This document shows positions 33,111 to 44,413 of a stretch of DNA of 64,000 nucleotides, piece after piece; position 1 is the first letter of the stretch; every line of letters starts with the position of its first letter. The DNA is from Mariannaea sp. PMI_226 (Eukaryota; Ascomycota; Sordariomycetes; Hypocreales; Nectriaceae), in NCBI GenBank assembly GCA_024336345.1, contig JANFOG010000005.1, forward strand, positions 124,001 through 188,000. Reading direction: 5' to 3'. A model generated the notes under the pieces. That model ran no database searches. It was given only the letters and a program-made list of their open reading frames with translations, and was not told the DNA's origin. The translations under genes and the position numbers were made by a program.

Positions 33111-33632
33111 CGTGTTTGGGCCTGGTGGTTGAGCACGGCAGTGTCGACTCTGCTATTGTATGACTGGGTGGTTAAAGTATCCTGTAATTACAAGAACCGA
33201 TTTACTTTGCGTATGCGTCGCATGCAACCGAAATGGAGCTCTGCTATTTATGAGTGTATTTATATTTCCAGTAGCGATGGCTCCAAGTGCAGCATCGGAG
33301 GACTGTTGTCCGATTGTGCACAAGGTACGCGAACCCCGCATCAAAGACACTGCACAACTTGATCTGATTCGATCGTTGACCTGTCTACGTCACGACAAAT
33401 GAACACATCAGCAATGTGGAGAGAGGAGAGAAGATAGTTATGAATCTAAGTGGTAGTTATTAGATTACCCTGCCTCGTGACAGGCAGGGGGGAAAATTGC
33501 TAAGATGTTTGTTTAACTCGCGCACCACCCATCCATCCATTTGGGATGTGTGCCTAATGCAGAAATAAATTTATTCTACCACTAGAGACATTGAATAAAG
33601 CACTCTTTTTTAGCTTCGGAATTTTTTTCCTT
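33111..33632. other. intergenic between two minus-strand genes
   Basis: About 520 bp; no gene seen. It holds the promoter of the polyol dehydrogenase and the 3' end of the peptide transporter transcript. Confidence 0.5.
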
Positions 33633-35743
33633 TTACTCGTCGACCTTCTTGACCTCGGCCGCAAGCACGGGCTGCTCGCGGTCCAGTTCGAACATCTTCT
33701 CCTCATCATCGTCGTAGTGACGGAACAAGAACCAGAAGACACATCCGGTGAAGAAAGCGAAGACAGCGACACCAGTGTACATCCAGAGGAACTTGGGGTC
33801 GACAGCGACAGAGACGAGAGCCTCGGAGATGGCGGAACCGAAAGCGTTGGTGAAGAGGTACATGCTCTGGACGAAGGACTTCATGGAGGGGGGAGCCTTG
33901 GTGTAGGCATACTCAAGACCGGTGACGGAGATGAAAATCTCAGAAAGACCAATGAAGACGTAGGCAGGAGTCTGGATGGCAATGTGGACGTTGTTGGGGA
34001 GAGGAGACTCGCCATCCATGCCGGCGGGGCAAGCACCGGGGTGCTCGTAGCAAGGTCCAGCCTTGTAGATGATGTGCTGGACGATAGCAGCATAGGCAAG
34101 GCAGAGAGCACCCAGCCAGAAACCGATGGTGATTCGCATAATGGGGCGCAACTCGATACCAGAGCGGCGGAGGAGGGGGTAAACGAGCTTCTCGAGGATA
34201 GGGGTGAAGACGAGAATGGAGACAGGGTCGAAGTTCTGCATGAAATCGTTGGGCATGCCGTGACCTTGCATCTGGCCAGCCTGGGTGACGAAGTTGGAGG
34301 AGAACTGTCCGTAGCAAACCCAGAAGATGGGGTCTAAGAAAATGTATGTTAGTTCTCGGTTCTACAAAACGAAAAATGATTCGCATTGGGTTATCTTACA
34401 GAAAACGAAGACCTTGCAGGCTCGGATGGCACGCTTCAGCTCCTCAACGAAGTGATCGTTCCAGGGCACGACCTTGGTCTTTCCGTTGGCCTCACGCCAC
34501 GAGGGCTTAGCAGCGTCCATGTTGCGGGCGGCAATCATCATACCAAGAGCCTTGAAGGCATCGGTGATAATGGATCCCTGGGGAGGTCGGATGACGTAGC
34601 TCTTGCGGCGAGCAATCAGGACGGCAATACCAACGTTGAACATGCAGAAGCACATGAGGAAGGCAGGCCAGAAACCCTTGTACTTCTCCATGAAGGGAGT
34701 AGCCATCAGGGACAGAGAACCGAGGTTGATGCACCAATAGAAGACCATGTAGATGCGCTGGTAGGTGATCGCGGGGTCGATGATGACACGCTCGCCAGAC
34801 TTCTCAGTCTTGATGGCCATGGTACGTCGCTGGTACTGGTCGGCAATCAGAGGAGCAATATTGGACTTGATACCACCGGTTCCGAAGCCAATAACGATGA
34901 TGGCAACAATGTAACCGGGCAGGCCGGCGCCATGGGCCTGAGCAGCGGGCAGAGAAGTAGTCCAGAGAATGACGAGACCGACCCAGTAGAAGGCACAGAA
35001 GATGAGGATAGTCTTGTACTTTCCGAGGTACTGATCGGCAATGATGGCACCGAGAATGGGAGTCACTGTGAATGAATTGTTAGATCTCTCTCTATCGCTT
35101 GGGCTGTCTTTGTGCCCTTGATATCGTGTGTGAAAGTCATACCGTAGCAGAACCACTGGAAGAAGAGGTTGAGACCAGTGGCAGCCTGGTGGCCCAATCC
35201 AAGACCGGGAGCACCATCGGCACCATTCTTGCTATTGCTGATGTAGTTTTGGAAGAGACCTTGAGCCTGAGAGAGAATACGTTAGAATGAATCCAATAGA
35301 GAACGAGTCGAGTCCAACTCGTCTCATTGCTAGGCAATGCTTACTCCGTCTGTAGGAAAGATTTAATTAGCAACATATCGACTTAAAAACGGGGTTTCAC
35401 GCAAGTCCATGGTGCATGACCATGCATGTGTGGGTTAAGACTAAAACGTACAGTATGTGAATCGCTCAGTCAACTCGACAACGGCAATGAGGTAGGCCGA
35501 AGCGGGCAAGTTCTCACCCACACGTCGAAGGGTGGACTTCTCGTACTCGTTGGGCTCGTCTCCATCAGAAGTGGGCAGAGACTCAGCATCGGCAGCAATA
35601 GCAGCAGCGTACTTCTCGTCGTACTGGGCGACCTCGTCGCTGGGCGGGTGTTGCCTGAAGGTAGAAGAGATTTCTGTTAGGTAAACTTGGCTACGAAGTT
35701 GCGCCGAGCAGTGGGGCTTGGGGGATGCCTACTTGTCTGCCAT
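33633..35743 (-). CDS. PTR2-type proton-coupled oligopeptide transporter (POT family)
   Basis: Plasma-membrane importer of di- and tripeptides. Six exons: 35743-35733, 35654-35452, 35349-35345, 35266-35143, 35065-34400 and 34333-33633, giving 569 residues. POT signatures are visible: the first-helix ELTERFTYYG, then TPILGAIIADQYLGKYKTI and GFGTGGIKSNIAPLIADQY. The second fungal signature region YWCINLGSL and the C-terminal WMYTGVAVFAFFTGCVFWFLF helix follow. Exon 3 is only 5 nt, but it is required: it supplies the Y-G of TYYG and restores frame, and both flanking introns have good donors, TAG/CAG ends and TAAT/TAAC branch sites. The C-terminal tail is acidic. Codon use is strongly C-ending, unlike most neighbours, consistent with high expression. 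Confidence 0.93.
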
Positions 35744-36235
35744 TGTGTTTTTGTTACGCGACGGTATGAAGGGAATGCGAAGCAAAAAAAAAAAAATTTC
35801 CGTCAGTTGAATGGAGAGGAGAGAGAATACATATAGAAGCAGATCCGGCTGCGACGACGTCCGGGGTCGGCTACCTCAAGTCCGGGGTCGGCGCACCCCG
35901 GACCCAGGTCTCACGAGTCGATGATGTTTCGCCTCCCTCCAAGCTCGTGGGACGAGTCGAGTAGACGGAGTCGACGGCATGTCTCGAATGAGGCTTTCTT
36001 TACCCAAGTTGGAAGCTCCAGAGATGCTATCAGGAACTTTTTGAAGAGGCTCTTCTTACGGGCCGAAATCCTTGGCAAGCCGGGTGCATTCTCCACCTAA
36101 GCCCGTGCACGGGAAGTGGACAGGCAGTCGACAAGGGCCCCGGGCTGGACCAATCGCTGGGCCCAGCGAGGGGCAAAGCTCCAGCAAATTTTCTAGAATA
36201 TCACCACTTCCAGGCACATCTTTGGCGCAAGTTCA

Positions 36236-36282
36236 GGCACTCCCAGCACTCCCAGCACACCCAGCGCACCCAGCGCACAGGA
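36236..36282. repeat. short degenerate 10-bp tandem repeat
   Basis: Four to five imperfect copies of a 10-bp unit of the form CACYCCAGCR/CACCCAGCGC in a row. It is a local minisatellite of no evident function. Confidence 0.6.
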
Positions 36283-36831
36283 GCAAGAGGGGGAGTGTCT
36301 CAGCCGGCGCCTCTCAGGCAAGTTGGCAAGGGGGCAAACGGTATCCACCGCGGCCCCACTACGCCGGCATACCCGAGCATCGATTCGTCCATCATTCGAG
36401 TTCTCAAGTAATGGAAATGGACGATGGAGGCGCGCGGAGACTTCGAGAGTGTGGGTTCACAACGATGGCGCCAACTCCACTTTTGCAACCTAACCCAACC
36501 AGGCCTTTGATAAGGAAATAGCCCGGGTAGGAAGAGAACGTTATACCATGTTCACATAGCAATCTGATAAATCAGTCTTCTGATTGAGTGAACTGGGCAA
36601 TGATGTGCGCCGGGTTTGGCGATGCGATGCGCTGATGCAACGTAGCGTACAATTTTGCCTGAAAGCCACCGAGTCCCGAGAGAGGAAAAAGAATGGCAAC
36701 CAAACAGCCGAGAAAGTAAACATGCAATAAAAACAAACCTATAGTAAAACCAAGTTTGAGGCGACACCAAATCTGAGTAGGACTTTACAGTTAAGGGTAT
36801 GATGCGTGATGCACGATGCAGAGGGGGACAA

Positions 36832-36892
36832 CACACACATACACGTACACAGACAGACAGACAGATAGACACACACGCACACACGTATGCAC
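36832..36892. repeat. CA/CAGA microsatellite
   Basis: Alternating CA dinucleotides interrupted by four CAGA units in the middle. A simple sequence repeat in intergenic DNA. Confidence 0.75.
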
Positions 36893-38914
36893 GCGACCCA
36901 GCAGACGTGTGCTGCTTCGTATAGCAGCAAATTGCAGCAACTTACATAGAGAACCTTTGTATCAAACGATGACAAAACATGTTCCCCCGAGATCCGAATT
37001 GTCCAGCAATCAGCTCACTCATCACTCGAACCAAAGCACTCATGCGTGCTTTAGTGCCCCAGCACATTTAAAGAAGTTCCTGGCCTGATTGCCAAATTGG
37101 GTCAGATGTCCGCCAGGCTCTTCCGCCACTAGCCTTCCCCCCCGCTCATTGAACTTGTGTCGATGACCACTCAGCTGGTATCGTACATAGTAGTAATTAC
37201 AGACTGGCAATATTTTGATTTCGATTTAATGCGGAACGATATGTACCAACTTACGGCACTCACTCCGCATCATCGGGAGAGGGGGGGGGCAGCCAAGGGG
37301 GCCAAGACAACCACCCCCCTGTGTCTCCAGTTCGCCGAGACGGGACAGCACGCGTTTCGCTCGATAAGAACACACGGTTAATTGGGGCGCCATGCGGAAA
37401 CTGGAGATCAGCTACCCTCGTAATCTGAAATATTTACGATCCTGAAGAGCCCCCCTCCCCCCACCATGCAGACGCCTTCCCCAGTTGGCATCGCGTGTAT
37501 ATTCGCAGACTCATGACTTTGACATCGCGCGGTAGGGCATAAGGCCAAAGTCGATCGATTCCTGATTCTAGTCCCTTGGCATTGAATCACGCATGTCCCG
37601 AAGCAGGGATGACTCGGGAGTGGCTTTGTAAAATAGTAATCCCATTATCGAGTCAGTGGCCTCGGCACATGGTGGCTAAAAAAATTACTATGGCACAATC
37701 GTTTTGACTGAGAACAAAACAACCTTCGGCAGAGGCGCAAAAGAAGAAAAAAAAATTCTGCGCTTCCCGTCCCCTCCAGGAGCCGCATACTCCAAACAAG
37801 AGATTAAAAACGGTGTTAAATCCGTAAAGGCTTCCTCGCCGGCCCCCCCTCCCCCCACAAGGTGACATTTCTTCCCCCCCGGCTGGGTACTTTTGCTAGT
37901 ATCCAAGTTTTTGTTGGATAATTATTGTCGCTCTATTACGAAGCACACTTGAATTGCCTGAACGAGCGAGTTGCCTCTCGCAAAGGGGCAAATTCGGGAT
38001 TCCCACTGGCTCTCAAACTTGCCGATTTTCCATTTACGTACAGATTACTGTAGTTCCATGTTACCATAGTACCATAATAGTCCTTCATTATTCACTTACC
38101 TACTATGGTACCTTGTATTTACATTTTCCCACATTTCAGTTTGCCCACCCGCCTTCTCCAGATTGCCTAATGATTTGAAAGTTATTTTACCGCATTAACT
38201 CAACAGATAAGCATACTCTGATTTATAACACAAATCATTGGATTGAATACGGTTCCCCAGAGATGGGAATCCGAATTCGGGCTCCCGACATCGTCACACC
38301 TTAGTCATGTTTCGTTTCTAACACCAATAGGGAGTGGTTTTCTTCAGTCAGTAAAATTTGATTTGAGATATTCGCCCTTTTGTCCCGTTTCAAAGCAGAT
38401 TTTTTTCTTCGTTGGGGGGGGTTTGGTGTTGTCGCACCTTCATTCCTCATTCCTACGAGGAATAAGTTCCAAGTAAAAGGAAAATACGACATGGCCGTTC
38501 AATAACTAAAATCCCTGTGCTTCTTCCATCTCGGGTCAAGATGAAATCTCAATGCCATGTGCGCGGCGGGGATTTGCCCGGCAGGACCGGCATCAAGGGA
38601 CATGAGCTACAACTAACAAGGAACCAAATGAAGCGAATCATGGACACCGTATTGGAAACTTTGGGCCCAAAATGGTCACAGTTCATATTACACAACAGCA
38701 GAGATTACGCGGATTTGATATCTGCCCACCTGTTACAGAATAGTTTTGAACTTGGTGACAAGGGGGAGGCGCATCCACCCTCACATAATGCGCTAGCACG
38801 CGAACTTCTTCTTCTACTTCTTCTTAGAAGCTAATTATCAATTGCCACCGCAATGCACGAAATGAATACTCCATATATCGTAGATACATCTTTATTAAAT
38901 TTACATAATTCTTG

Positions 38915-40417
38915 TCAAACGCTGTTACAAATACCCAGGTTCTGCAGCACGTCCTCTGCTCGTACGTCTATCCCTCCTGACTTCTCATCTTCTATTCCGA
39001 AACCGATAAAGAGTTCATCATCCAGATAACCATGGTACTTCCGCTCTCGGTTTTTCCAACTCATGGACGTAACGTAAAACATGTCCGACGTGTTCTTTTC
39101 ACTGTTTCTTTCACGTCCGTGAATCCAAATCGGCCGCTCTGACATGGAATGGATCTTGAATGGAGCCCGCTGATTGAAGACCATGAGATACGGCTCATAC
39201 ACGGAGTGGAATCCATAATATGCCTTGTGTTGATAAATTGTGAAAATGAAGGTATTGGATTCGTCAGCCTTGCAAGCGGGATCTTGTCGACGGCACATGG
39301 TAATCTTCAACGAGTTCGTCGCCTGGTGGACTGATTCAAGTTGCGTTGCCGTCTTTGGCAGGTACTTGGCTAGACATGCCTCATCGGATTGGGCAGCGCC
39401 CGGCGACAAATCAGGTCCTGCAGAACCATCCGGGTTCAGTAGTGCAAATACTCGCTTGGGAGCGATATCGTAATGGCAATAAAGCTGACCCTCGAAATCC
39501 CAAAATAGGAACCAGTTCTTCTCTATGGTGCCCCAAGGTAGTGGCCGCTGCAGCTCCGTGCCAGCGCGGAAGACGGCCTGGCTCAGGCCAGTCATTTCGT
39601 ATCCCGAGTCGACGAGGATCCTGAAGTCCTGACTAAACTGGCCAAAACATGTGTGCATTGAGTTTGACCCATATACAATGTATGGGGTTTCGGGACCAAG
39701 AAATACACGTGCATCGTGCGGGCCAATGTTCGTGTTCATGTAAGCAAGATCACCTTCGCATCGCTCTCCGAATGTAGCTGCTACAGGCAGATGATTAGGT
39801 GTGCGCAGACATCGCAGGACGTTGTCTTGGAATGTCGCGTCGCAAGTGATTTCAGAAAACCAAAGTGAGGGCGTTTCGTGATCCGCCTTCACCTTCTGTG
39901 CAACTACAATCCAGGTATCCTGCAAAGTCGGGTGCGGGACGATGCTGGGGTTCATACCCCGGAACTCTCCAAAATCTATGGAGAAAAACTTCTTGTCTTG
40001 GGTGGATACGGAGAATATTTCTTGGTGTTGAGGATAAACGTCTTGAGCCACAGGGCTCATGTCCTGAGGCTTATTATGGTCATGATGCTGACCCTCGCCC
40101 TCTGGTTGAGAGCTACCATGAGACTGAATCTCATCTGGAGACTGGAGGCTCTCATGGGCTGGCGTAGACGTTGGCGCTTGCAACTCCAGCGGCTCTGGAG
40201 ACTGTGACGATTCCGAACCTGTATTTGATATTGCCGACGGCTCTTGTGTTTCCGTCACCACATCATCTTGATGTGAGGTGAGCACCGGAGGATGAATCCA
40301 ATTTTCCACCCGTATCCCAAGAGCTTCTGAGCGTTTATAAGAGCTGAAGGCGAGATATATGAGAATGAGAATAGGTCCGAGGAAGAGAGATGAACGCTTT
40401 ATGTCCTTCACCAGCAT
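38915..40417 (-). CDS. type II membrane protein of unknown function, probable Golgi lumenal domain
   Basis: A single exon of 500 residues from the ATG at 40417 (MLVKDIKRSS). One membrane segment at about 11-28 (FLGPILILIYLAFSS) follows a short basic tail, the topology of Golgi glycosyltransferases. A low-complexity Ser/Pro/Glu/His stem (about 45-125) comes next, then a large lumenal domain starting near FFSIDFGEFRGMNPSIVPHP. That domain has repeated short beta-rich blocks (DTWIVVAQ, PYIVYGSN, NWFLFWDFEGQLYCHYD, YLMVFNQRAPF) and paired cysteines, suggesting a beta-propeller. I do not recognise a named family; a glycan-active enzyme is inference from topology and from the acyltransferase and glycosyltransferase genes beside it. 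The frame is open upstream to 40702, but the earlier ATGs do not give a better protein. Confidence 0.75.
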   Translation of the reverse strand: MLVKDIKRSSLFLGPILILIYLAFSSYKRSEALGIRVENWIHPPVLTSHQDDVVTETQEPSAISNTGSESSQSPEPLELQAPTSTPAHESLQSPDEIQSHGSSQPEGEGQHHDHNKPQDMSPVAQDVYPQHQEIFSVSTQDKKFFSIDFGEFRGMNPSIVPHPTLQDTWIVVAQKVKADHETPSLWFSEITCDATFQDNVLRCLRTPNHLPVAATFGERCEGDLAYMNTNIGPHDARVFLGPETPYIVYGSNSMHTCFGQFSQDFRILVDSGYEMTGLSQAVFRAGTELQRPLPWGTIEKNWFLFWDFEGQLYCHYDIAPKRVFALLNPDGSAGPDLSPGAAQSDEACLAKYLPKTATQLESVHQATNSLKITMCRRQDPACKADESNTFIFTIYQHKAYYGFHSVYEPYLMVFNQRAPFKIHSMSERPIWIHGRERNSEKNTSDMFYVTSMSWKNRERKYHGYLDDELFIGFGIEDEKSGGIDVRAEDVLQNLGICNSV

Positions 40418-41549
40418 GATGTAACCTTGGTGACGGGGGCAATGAATATCAATACGACACTTGAAAGCCAGCGAGCTATCCAATTTCGTTTTTGTATATT
40501 TCACAGTGCCATCAGGGTATCGCTCGCTGTCTTGGGCTAGGGTAGCTCTGTGTGCGCGCGTCGGCTGATATACCATAAATATGAAAATAAAATCAAAATA
40601 AAACAGAATAAAAATCGGAATTCGAATCTGGCAGCTGCAATTTTTTTCCTGCAAATGGACTAAATAATATGCCTTACGGTCATCAGAACTACTCAGCTCC
40701 AAACTGGGTTTTGGTTATGAGACCTGGATTTGCCCCGAGTGACGTATGGAAATGATAACCAAGAAGACTATTCTTCTGTCGGGAATGTTTTATCTGGAAC
40801 AGAATTAAGAAAGTGCTCTACATACTGGTACATAAGACTGCACCGCACAACCTGAGACTAGACGGTAGTCTAAAGTATACTCCTGCAGATATGTTATGTG
40901 GTAATGGTTACGAGAAAAACGGCCCAATCCCGCCACGTCCCCATTTGGAAGCATGTCCGCGAATATCTTGTGACAGCGACATCAGCTTTTTCCCATGTGG
41001 ATGCCGAGGCTCGGTGTCCCCCCGACGCAATCCCTGCGTGGCCTGCGTGCAATGACAGGCAGTGCAAACAGCATCCCCGCATTAGGATCTGCTGTAAGCT
41101 GCAATTTTCCGGGGTTTCTTGGCATGGGTTGTGAGGGGAAACCCCAGGAAAAGGAGGTTGTCAATGGGGACTGAGAATTGCGATAGCTGAGTTTGCCAAT
41201 CCGGACTGGGACCAACCTCCCCCCCCCTCTTAACATTTCCTTCGCGTCTCTTTTTGGCCCAGTCGAGTAAGTGACAACACCGAAATTAAGATCGTGAGAT
41301 GGTAGATGCAGGTTAGACTGACCAGGCTTTAATACGCATCAAGCAGGTCTATTCAACAAGCCTGTCACTTCAGGGTAGTAAACCGTAAATGGGACAGGCA
41401 CAATATGCCGGTAGTTGTTAACCACGAACTAAGAAGAGCGGCAACCGATAAGATTGCCGTAGCAATAGCAGCCACGGTATTTGAACAGCTTAATCTGAAA
41501 TGGGTAATTTTTCTATATCCCCTAGTCTATGTCTATCCTACTTCTGGGT
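40418..41549. other. intergenic, 1.1 kb
   Basis: No gene seen. It holds the promoter of the type II protein and the 3' end of the acyltransferase transcript, both on the minus strand. Confidence 0.5.
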
Positions 41550-43049
41550 TCAGGCCTTTACGCGTGTTGGTTGTGAAGCCGTACCACCTATTGCCCAACG
41601 ATAGAACCAAGATGCAAATTTTACACTCGGTGTATCAATTGCTCGCGTCACAAGTTCCGCCAACGCAAAAGTCACCGGAATCAACACTATATGGGGGACA
41701 AGAAAGGATATCTCCAACCCTACAGGCCCTCGATTAGGGAATGGCAACTTATCAGCCCATCGGGGAATGTTCTGCAGATGTTCGGCAGTATGCCATCCCG
41801 CCGCCGTGTATAATCGATCTCCCAGAGTCCAGAGCACAGGTCCATGAATCATGTATAATCCGAAGGATGTGCGGCCTAGGTACTGGCAGAATCTAGTCTC
41901 GAAAAACCTCTTCAGCCAAGTAATTCGTGGGATAGCTGCAACCAGCCAGACTGATGCCCAGAAGAGGTAGAACCACTTGTAATCGAACACGGCTTGGGGC
42001 TTGAGGAGAGATAAATAGTACCAACCGCGGATTTTTGCAAGTTGCTCAACATCTTGTGACGCACTGGGCACGCCGCTTAGAAGCAGACTGAATATCAAAA
42101 GGTGATAGTAAATGAACCCCTTGGCAGGCTCAAGTCTCTTTATAAACGTGGGTAACTCACCCCGCTTGGCAAGTAAGTCCAAGTCGCAGAGGAGCATCCC
42201 TGCGACGAACGTGGCACAATACCACCCGTCACAGATGAACATGAAGTAGTATATGAGCCCAACTTGGCAAAGGAGCCGCGCATTCCGGGAGCATCGCGAG
42301 AATGCAACCAGGGAGGTGTATATGACAATGGAACCTCTGAACTCAACAGGAATGGACCACAGGTGCATATTATAGCTGAGCCATGGGCCCCCTCCCTCTT
42401 TAAAGACGAAGCTGAAATTCTTGAACTCAAGGTAGAAATTCCGGAGGTCTTCCAAGAGATTGCAATCTAGCTTGAGTGGGCGAGTCCATAGTGAGAGGGC
42501 ATGTCTTATAACAATGGATATGACGACGGTCGCGATGATTGGCAGATACAGCCGAAGCCATCGCCTGAAAAGCGCAGAGGAGATGTTGTCGCCCAATTTG
42601 ACGTACTCTCCCGCGTGAATCAGACTCAACGGCGTCAAGGACAGGACATAGCCGGAGATGACGAAGAAAGTCGACACAGCAAAGTGTCCACCGGTGAAGA
42701 AATTGCGGATGACTGGGAACGTGGCCAGGTAGTATTTCCCATCGAAACCAAACCCATTTTCAAAGATGCCCTTGGTGGCCCCTTCGTCATGGACCCAGAG
42801 ACTATGATGGTGGAAGTAGACGATGAGCGCAGCAAACCCTCTGAGGCCATCCAACCAAGCAGTTGGGCGTAGTTTTTCAGGTTTTTCGTAGAGGGCTTTG
42901 GGCCACAACTTCCAGCTGCGTCCCTTCAGAGTGATGGACTTTGGAAATGATCTTGCAGGCTTCCATCCATTTGTAAATGTTACATCTCGATTGAAGTCAA
43001 TGGATTCGAAGTCTCTGCCGTTGAGTATGCCGTCTCGAGGCGAAGACAT
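41550..43049 (-). CDS. acyltransferase 3 family membrane protein
   Basis: Multi-span membrane O-acyltransferase. It is a single exon of 499 residues from the ATG at 43049 (MSSPRDG). The family opening LDGLRGFAALIVYFHHHSLW contains the conserved R-G-x-A-A-x-x-V and the HHH near the end of the first helix. FFVISGYVLSL, RRWLRLYLPI (basic R-R-x-x-R-x-x-P) and LGRTSFGLYMIHGPVL are further landmarks of the family. About ten membrane segments are visible. Related fungal genes are described as acyltransferase-3 or hard-surface-induced proteins; substrates may be polysaccharides, sterols or secondary metabolites. Its position between a type II lumenal protein and a GT32 enzyme suggests glycan decoration, as inference only. 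Confidence 0.9.
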   Translation of the reverse strand: MSSPRDGILNGRDFESIDFNRDVTFTNGWKPARSFPKSITLKGRSWKLWPKALYEKPEKLRPTAWLDGLRGFAALIVYFHHHSLWVHDEGATKGIFENGFGFDGKYYLATFPVIRNFFTGGHFAVSTFFVISGYVLSLTPLSLIHAGEYVKLGDNISSALFRRWLRLYLPIIATVVISIVIRHALSLWTRPLKLDCNLLEDLRNFYLEFKNFSFVFKEGGGPWLSYNMHLWSIPVEFRGSIVIYTSLVAFSRCSRNARLLCQVGLIYYFMFICDGWYCATFVAGMLLCDLDLLAKRGELPTFIKRLEPAKGFIYYHLLIFSLLLSGVPSASQDVEQLAKIRGWYYLSLLKPQAVFDYKWFYLFWASVWLVAAIPRITWLKRFFETRFCQYLGRTSFGLYMIHGPVLWTLGDRLYTAAGWHTAEHLQNIPRWADKLPFPNRGPVGLEISFLVPHIVLIPVTFALAELVTRAIDTPSVKFASWFYRWAIGGTASQPTRVKA

Positions 43050-44413
43050 GATATCTGCTGGGTGTGCTCGCGCCAAGTCAATCTATCTCGGGGGTGAGAA
43101 GAGTTTGAGTTGCTAAAATATTTTATTGATTCGTAGCTTCTTTGCGCGAGAGCAGGAACAGATACAACGCTTCGTTTTGTTCTTCATACGTAGGCACTGA
43201 GACAACCAAATTCGGCATTATCGCCAAGAAACTACCCCTGCCACCTCTCCCACCACGGAAGCCAAGATTATCACAAGCCTGAGATTCAGATCGCCAAGAC
43301 TACGTGGGGTCCCGAGGTCAGGGAATGGAGGGGGGAGGGGGGGGGCAGTGGGAGGCCCATGGGGAGATGGGGAATGGGATTCGCGGGGTAAAAGATGGGG
43401 TAATCAAGCCATCTTTCACGAGGTTGCAAAAGGATCCATGAACCTAAACGTAGGCTGAGCTAGGTTGCAAAATACGACCTCTGACATGGACGTCTAGTAT
43501 CGAGCCTCAAGCCTGAAGCCTGCTCGATATGTCACGGTAACGGTGGTGTACAACGGGGATCAGCCAGGGGCTGTGAGCTTAATTTTTTTTTTTTCGGTGT
43601 CCGGGCCAATTGACAACGCCATGACGTCGTTTTGGCCAATGGCAAACCAAAACTTGGATAAGCCACAAATGGCTGTTGGCCAAGGTGTTCCTGTCAGCTT
43701 ACTGCCGTAAATGGGAAGACTTCCGGGTGGCTGGCCGATGGCGTTTGTGATAACTTCGGCCAATTGCCGCACTTGCAGCTGATTGACCACTCTACTGACA
43801 CGAGAGCTGACCTGCCCGGGGGGTCCTCGGCCCTCTTTCAAGAATACGAAACGTCAGCAAAAAAGACGACATGACGACTAAAAAGTGCCTCATCTTGGCA
43901 GACGGTTGGTGTTGGTCCATATAGAGTACTAATGGCGGAGCTGCAAAACCTGCATTGTGGCGACTATACGGGGATCACCCTGCGGAAACAGAAGCCTCAA
44001 TCCGGAGTCGGGAGCCAGATCTGGAGTAGTTTGCGGGGGAAGAGGTCGATCCTGAGCCCATTTTCATCCTGCTAGCCTTTAGTTTGTTGAAACTGTTCGG
44101 CTTCACGTGGGATTGCATCTCTGAGTCAAAATCCAGCGCCGTAACATACCGTGATGATACAATTATTTGTGACAGGGGTGGTACTGGGGAGGGTATTCTT
44201 TGGTCCTGCCAAGTTTCTGCTAGATAAGAATGGCCCTACTTGTCAAATTGCACTTGTAGCAAGTTAAGGGTATCTGTGACAATAACCCCGGATTATTCAT
44301 TAGAAGTCAGCTCGGGAGTTACGGCTCTCTCAACCGTTCTACAACTGCTACATATCAACCCCACCCCTTCAGACGGACCCTCGTCTTTAGTCCAACTGCA
44401 AAGTCTTTTCGAT
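43050..44413. other. intergenic, divergent promoters
   Basis: This 1.36 kb separates the divergent acyltransferase and GT32 genes, so it carries both promoters. A G-rich stretch lies at 43327-43345. No coding sequence supported. Confidence 0.5.

Larger units (their letters stand above)
35744..38914. other. intergenic, 3.2 kb, rich in simple repeats
   Basis: No gene supported. It includes the promoter of the peptide transporter (right of 35743, with an A run at about 35788-35800). There is a degenerate 10-bp tandem with core CACCCAGCGC-like units at 36236-36282 and a CA/CAGA microsatellite at 36832-36892. G and C homopolymer runs occur near 37281 and 37846. A frame at 38517-38834 looks like chance. 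Confidence 0.5.

Noticed and set aside
33591..34337. Long plus-strand open frame of 248 codons opposite the peptide transporter
   Set aside because: It is the antisense of a strongly coding, codon-biased exon. Its acidic, low-complexity composition (Glu/Asp/Gly/Val/Leu) is the usual mirror of C-ending codons.
38517..38834. 105-codon plus-strand frame
   Set aside because: No recognisable motif, ends in a run of Leu from a CTT repeat, and lies in a repeat-rich intergenic stretch.
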